Part shown: piece by piece, positions 62,849 through 64,000 of the stretch
Layout of the letters: every line of letters starts with the position of its first letter
How positions within the stretch are numbered: position 1 is the stretch's first letter
From: JAPOKJ01 sp031421635
Lineage (GTDB): Bacteria > Pseudomonadota > Gammaproteobacteria > Burkholderiales > Burkholderiaceae_E
Reading direction: 5' to 3'
NCBI GenBank assembly: GCA_031421635.1
Contig: JANOPA010000018.1
Span: 1-64,000, forward strand
Length of the DNA stretch: 64,000 nucleotides
The notes under the pieces: generated by a model
What the model was told of the DNA's origin: nothing
Seen by the model: the letters and a program-made list of their open reading frames with translations, nothing else
The model's database searches: none
Made by a program: the position numbers and the translations under genes

Positions 62849-64000
62849 ATGGCGCAAGCCTTTCACGCTAAAGAAAAATTTGCGTCACTGGATCTCGGCT
62901 CGAACAGCTTTCGGCTGTGGATTGCAGAGCTAGATGGGCAAGGCGTCTTACAGCCGATCGCCAATCACAAATTTCCAGTGCGACTGGCCGCCGGGGTGGC
63001 TGCCGACGGCTTACTTAGCGACAATGCCAAAGGCCTGGCTCTCGAAGTGATTGAGAGTTTCGCGAAAATAATTCGTGAACAAAATGTTGATGCAGTTCGT
63101 GCGGTGGCAACGAGTACGTTTCGGGTGGCCTCCAATGTGAGCGATCTTCTGAGCCAGGCTCAGCTCTTGCTCGGCATTCCGGTGGAGGTAGTTTCAGGTC
63201 ATGAAGAGGCCCGATTAATTTATAAGGGAGCGTCACGGCGCTTGCCAGAGGACGGGCTGGACCGCTTGGTGATCGACATCGGCGGTGGTTCAACAGAATG
63301 TGTCATCGGTCAGGGCGGGCGGGCCAAGTTGGTCGATTCCGCAGCCATTGGTTGTGTAGTGCTTTCCAGTGAATTCTTCCCCGGAGGCCGGGTCGATAAG
63401 GCCTCAATGAATGCTGCAGTGTATCGCGCAGAGGATTTCTTTGCGCCTCTGGTTGGACCTTATAAGCGATTAGGCTGGTCGAATGCCTATGGCACCTCTG
63501 GCACGGCAAAGTCACTAACCCAAGTGGCGCAAACTCATTTTGGAAGCGATGAGCTGACGCGGCCCGTGCTTGCGCAAATGATTCAGCTACTGGTGACGGC
63601 GGGACACGTCAACGATCTTCATGTCGATGGGCTTAAGTCCGAACGTCGTCCGGTCCTGGCGGGTGGCCTCGCGGTGATGGCGGCGGCCTTCGAAGAGTTT
63701 GGCATCGAGTCGCTGCGCTATTGCCAAGGAGCGTTGCGCCAAGGCGCGCTGTACGATCTGATCGAGCGTCGCCAAGGTCACGACATCCAATCGGCGAGTA
63801 TCGAAATGCTAATGCGCCGTTACTCGGTCGACGCGGCTCAGGCGGACCGAATGGCCACTACGGCTCAAGAGCTTTTCGAGGGCGTCGCTGAGGTAGTGCC
63901 GGCACGCTTCGTAGGGCCGAATTTCGAGGGGGCGGGGCGAGCCCTCGTTCAGGCTGCAAGTCTCGCCGAAATTGGCTTGGCCATTTCCCACGAAGATTTC
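62849..64000 (+). CDS. ppx: Ppx/GppA-family phosphatase, partial
   Basis: The first 384 codons of a gene that runs off the right end of the window. The protein has the ASKHA fold of exopolyphosphatase and pppGpp phosphatase: phosphate-1 loop FASLDLGSNSFRLWIAE (about 11-27), AVATSTFRVASN, SGHEEARLIYKGA, phosphate-2 loop VIDIGGGSTECVIGQGG and YGTSGTAKSL. It hydrolyses polyphosphate or pppGpp; the two activities cannot be told apart from this part. The start at 62849 is the first ATG before the conserved part; the ribosome site is weak. Confidence 0.92.
   Translation, partial: MAQAFHAKEKFASLDLGSNSFRLWIAELDGQGVLQPIANHKFPVRLAAGVAADGLLSDNAKGLALEVIESFAKIIREQNVDAVRAVATSTFRVASNVSDLLSQAQLLLGIPVEVVSGHEEARLIYKGASRRLPEDGLDRLVIDIGGGSTECVIGQGGRAKLVDSAAIGCVVLSSEFFPGGRVDKASMNAAVYRAEDFFAPLVGPYKRLGWSNAYGTSGTAKSLTQVAQTHFGSDELTRPVLAQMIQLLVTAGHVNDLHVDGLKSERRPVLAGGLAVMAAAFEEFGIESLRYCQGALRQGALYDLIERRQGHDIQSASIEMLMRRYSVDAAQADRMATTAQELFEGVAEVVPARFVGPNFEGAGRALVQAASLAEIGLAISHEDF

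Overview
The window reads as a chromosome segment of a free-living Gram-negative proteobacterium, most likely beta- or gammaproteobacterial. The grounds are a type I secretion operon, several lipoproteins with lipoboxes, Tat-exported oxidases, a long PlsB acyltransferase, the PrkA-YeaH-SpoVR triad, a LivHM-fusion ABC importer and protocatechuate 4,5-cleavage genes. I cannot name a genus. Genes are dense, often overlap by 1-4 nt, and run in operons on both strands.

1-17.1 kb is an RTX secretion island. It holds the 3' end of an HlyB-type ABC transporter, an ATP-grasp ligase-like gene, an HlyC-type acyltransferase with Arg at the catalytic His position, a GNAT acetyltransferase, two small unknown genes, a 3507-residue RTX protein and an HlyD adaptor. 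Downstream lies a shuffled, partly decayed second copy of the acyltransferase tail, GNAT, small membrane protein and unknown gene; only the membrane protein copy is intact. ATP-grasp, acyltransferase and GNAT together in one secretion operon are the best candidate for an undescribed protein-modification system.

17.1-30.8 kb holds a Fic enzyme with an operator-like array of inverted repeats against its start codon, a carboxymuconolactone-decarboxylase-like protein, a CoA-transferase plus two acyl-CoA dehydrogenases, prkA-yeaH-spoVR behind a sigma-S-like promoter, ligJ and ligK, and an alpha/beta hydrolase.

30.9-37.8 kb is a copper/metal cluster: multicopper oxidase, TolC-family lipoprotein, two small exported His/Met or Cys proteins, a CusF-like copper chaperone, a catalase-like gene broken by a stop just after its signal peptide, an HMA-MauE membrane fusion and a tiny collagen-like lipoprotein.

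37.8-49.3 kb holds a branched-chain-amino-acid-type ABC importer, a flavin monooxygenase, ychF, plsB, a small lipoprotein and a lipoprotein cyclophilin.

49.3-62.6 kb looks like an envelope-stress region: HtrA-like protease-MoxR-DUF58-VWA on the minus strand, a second VWA protein and an exported rhodanese on the plus strand, then ECF-type sigma factor, membrane anti-sigma candidate and caspase-like protease, divergent from two paralogous secreted proteins and a patatin-like lipoprotein. The window ends inside a Ppx/GppA phosphatase gene.
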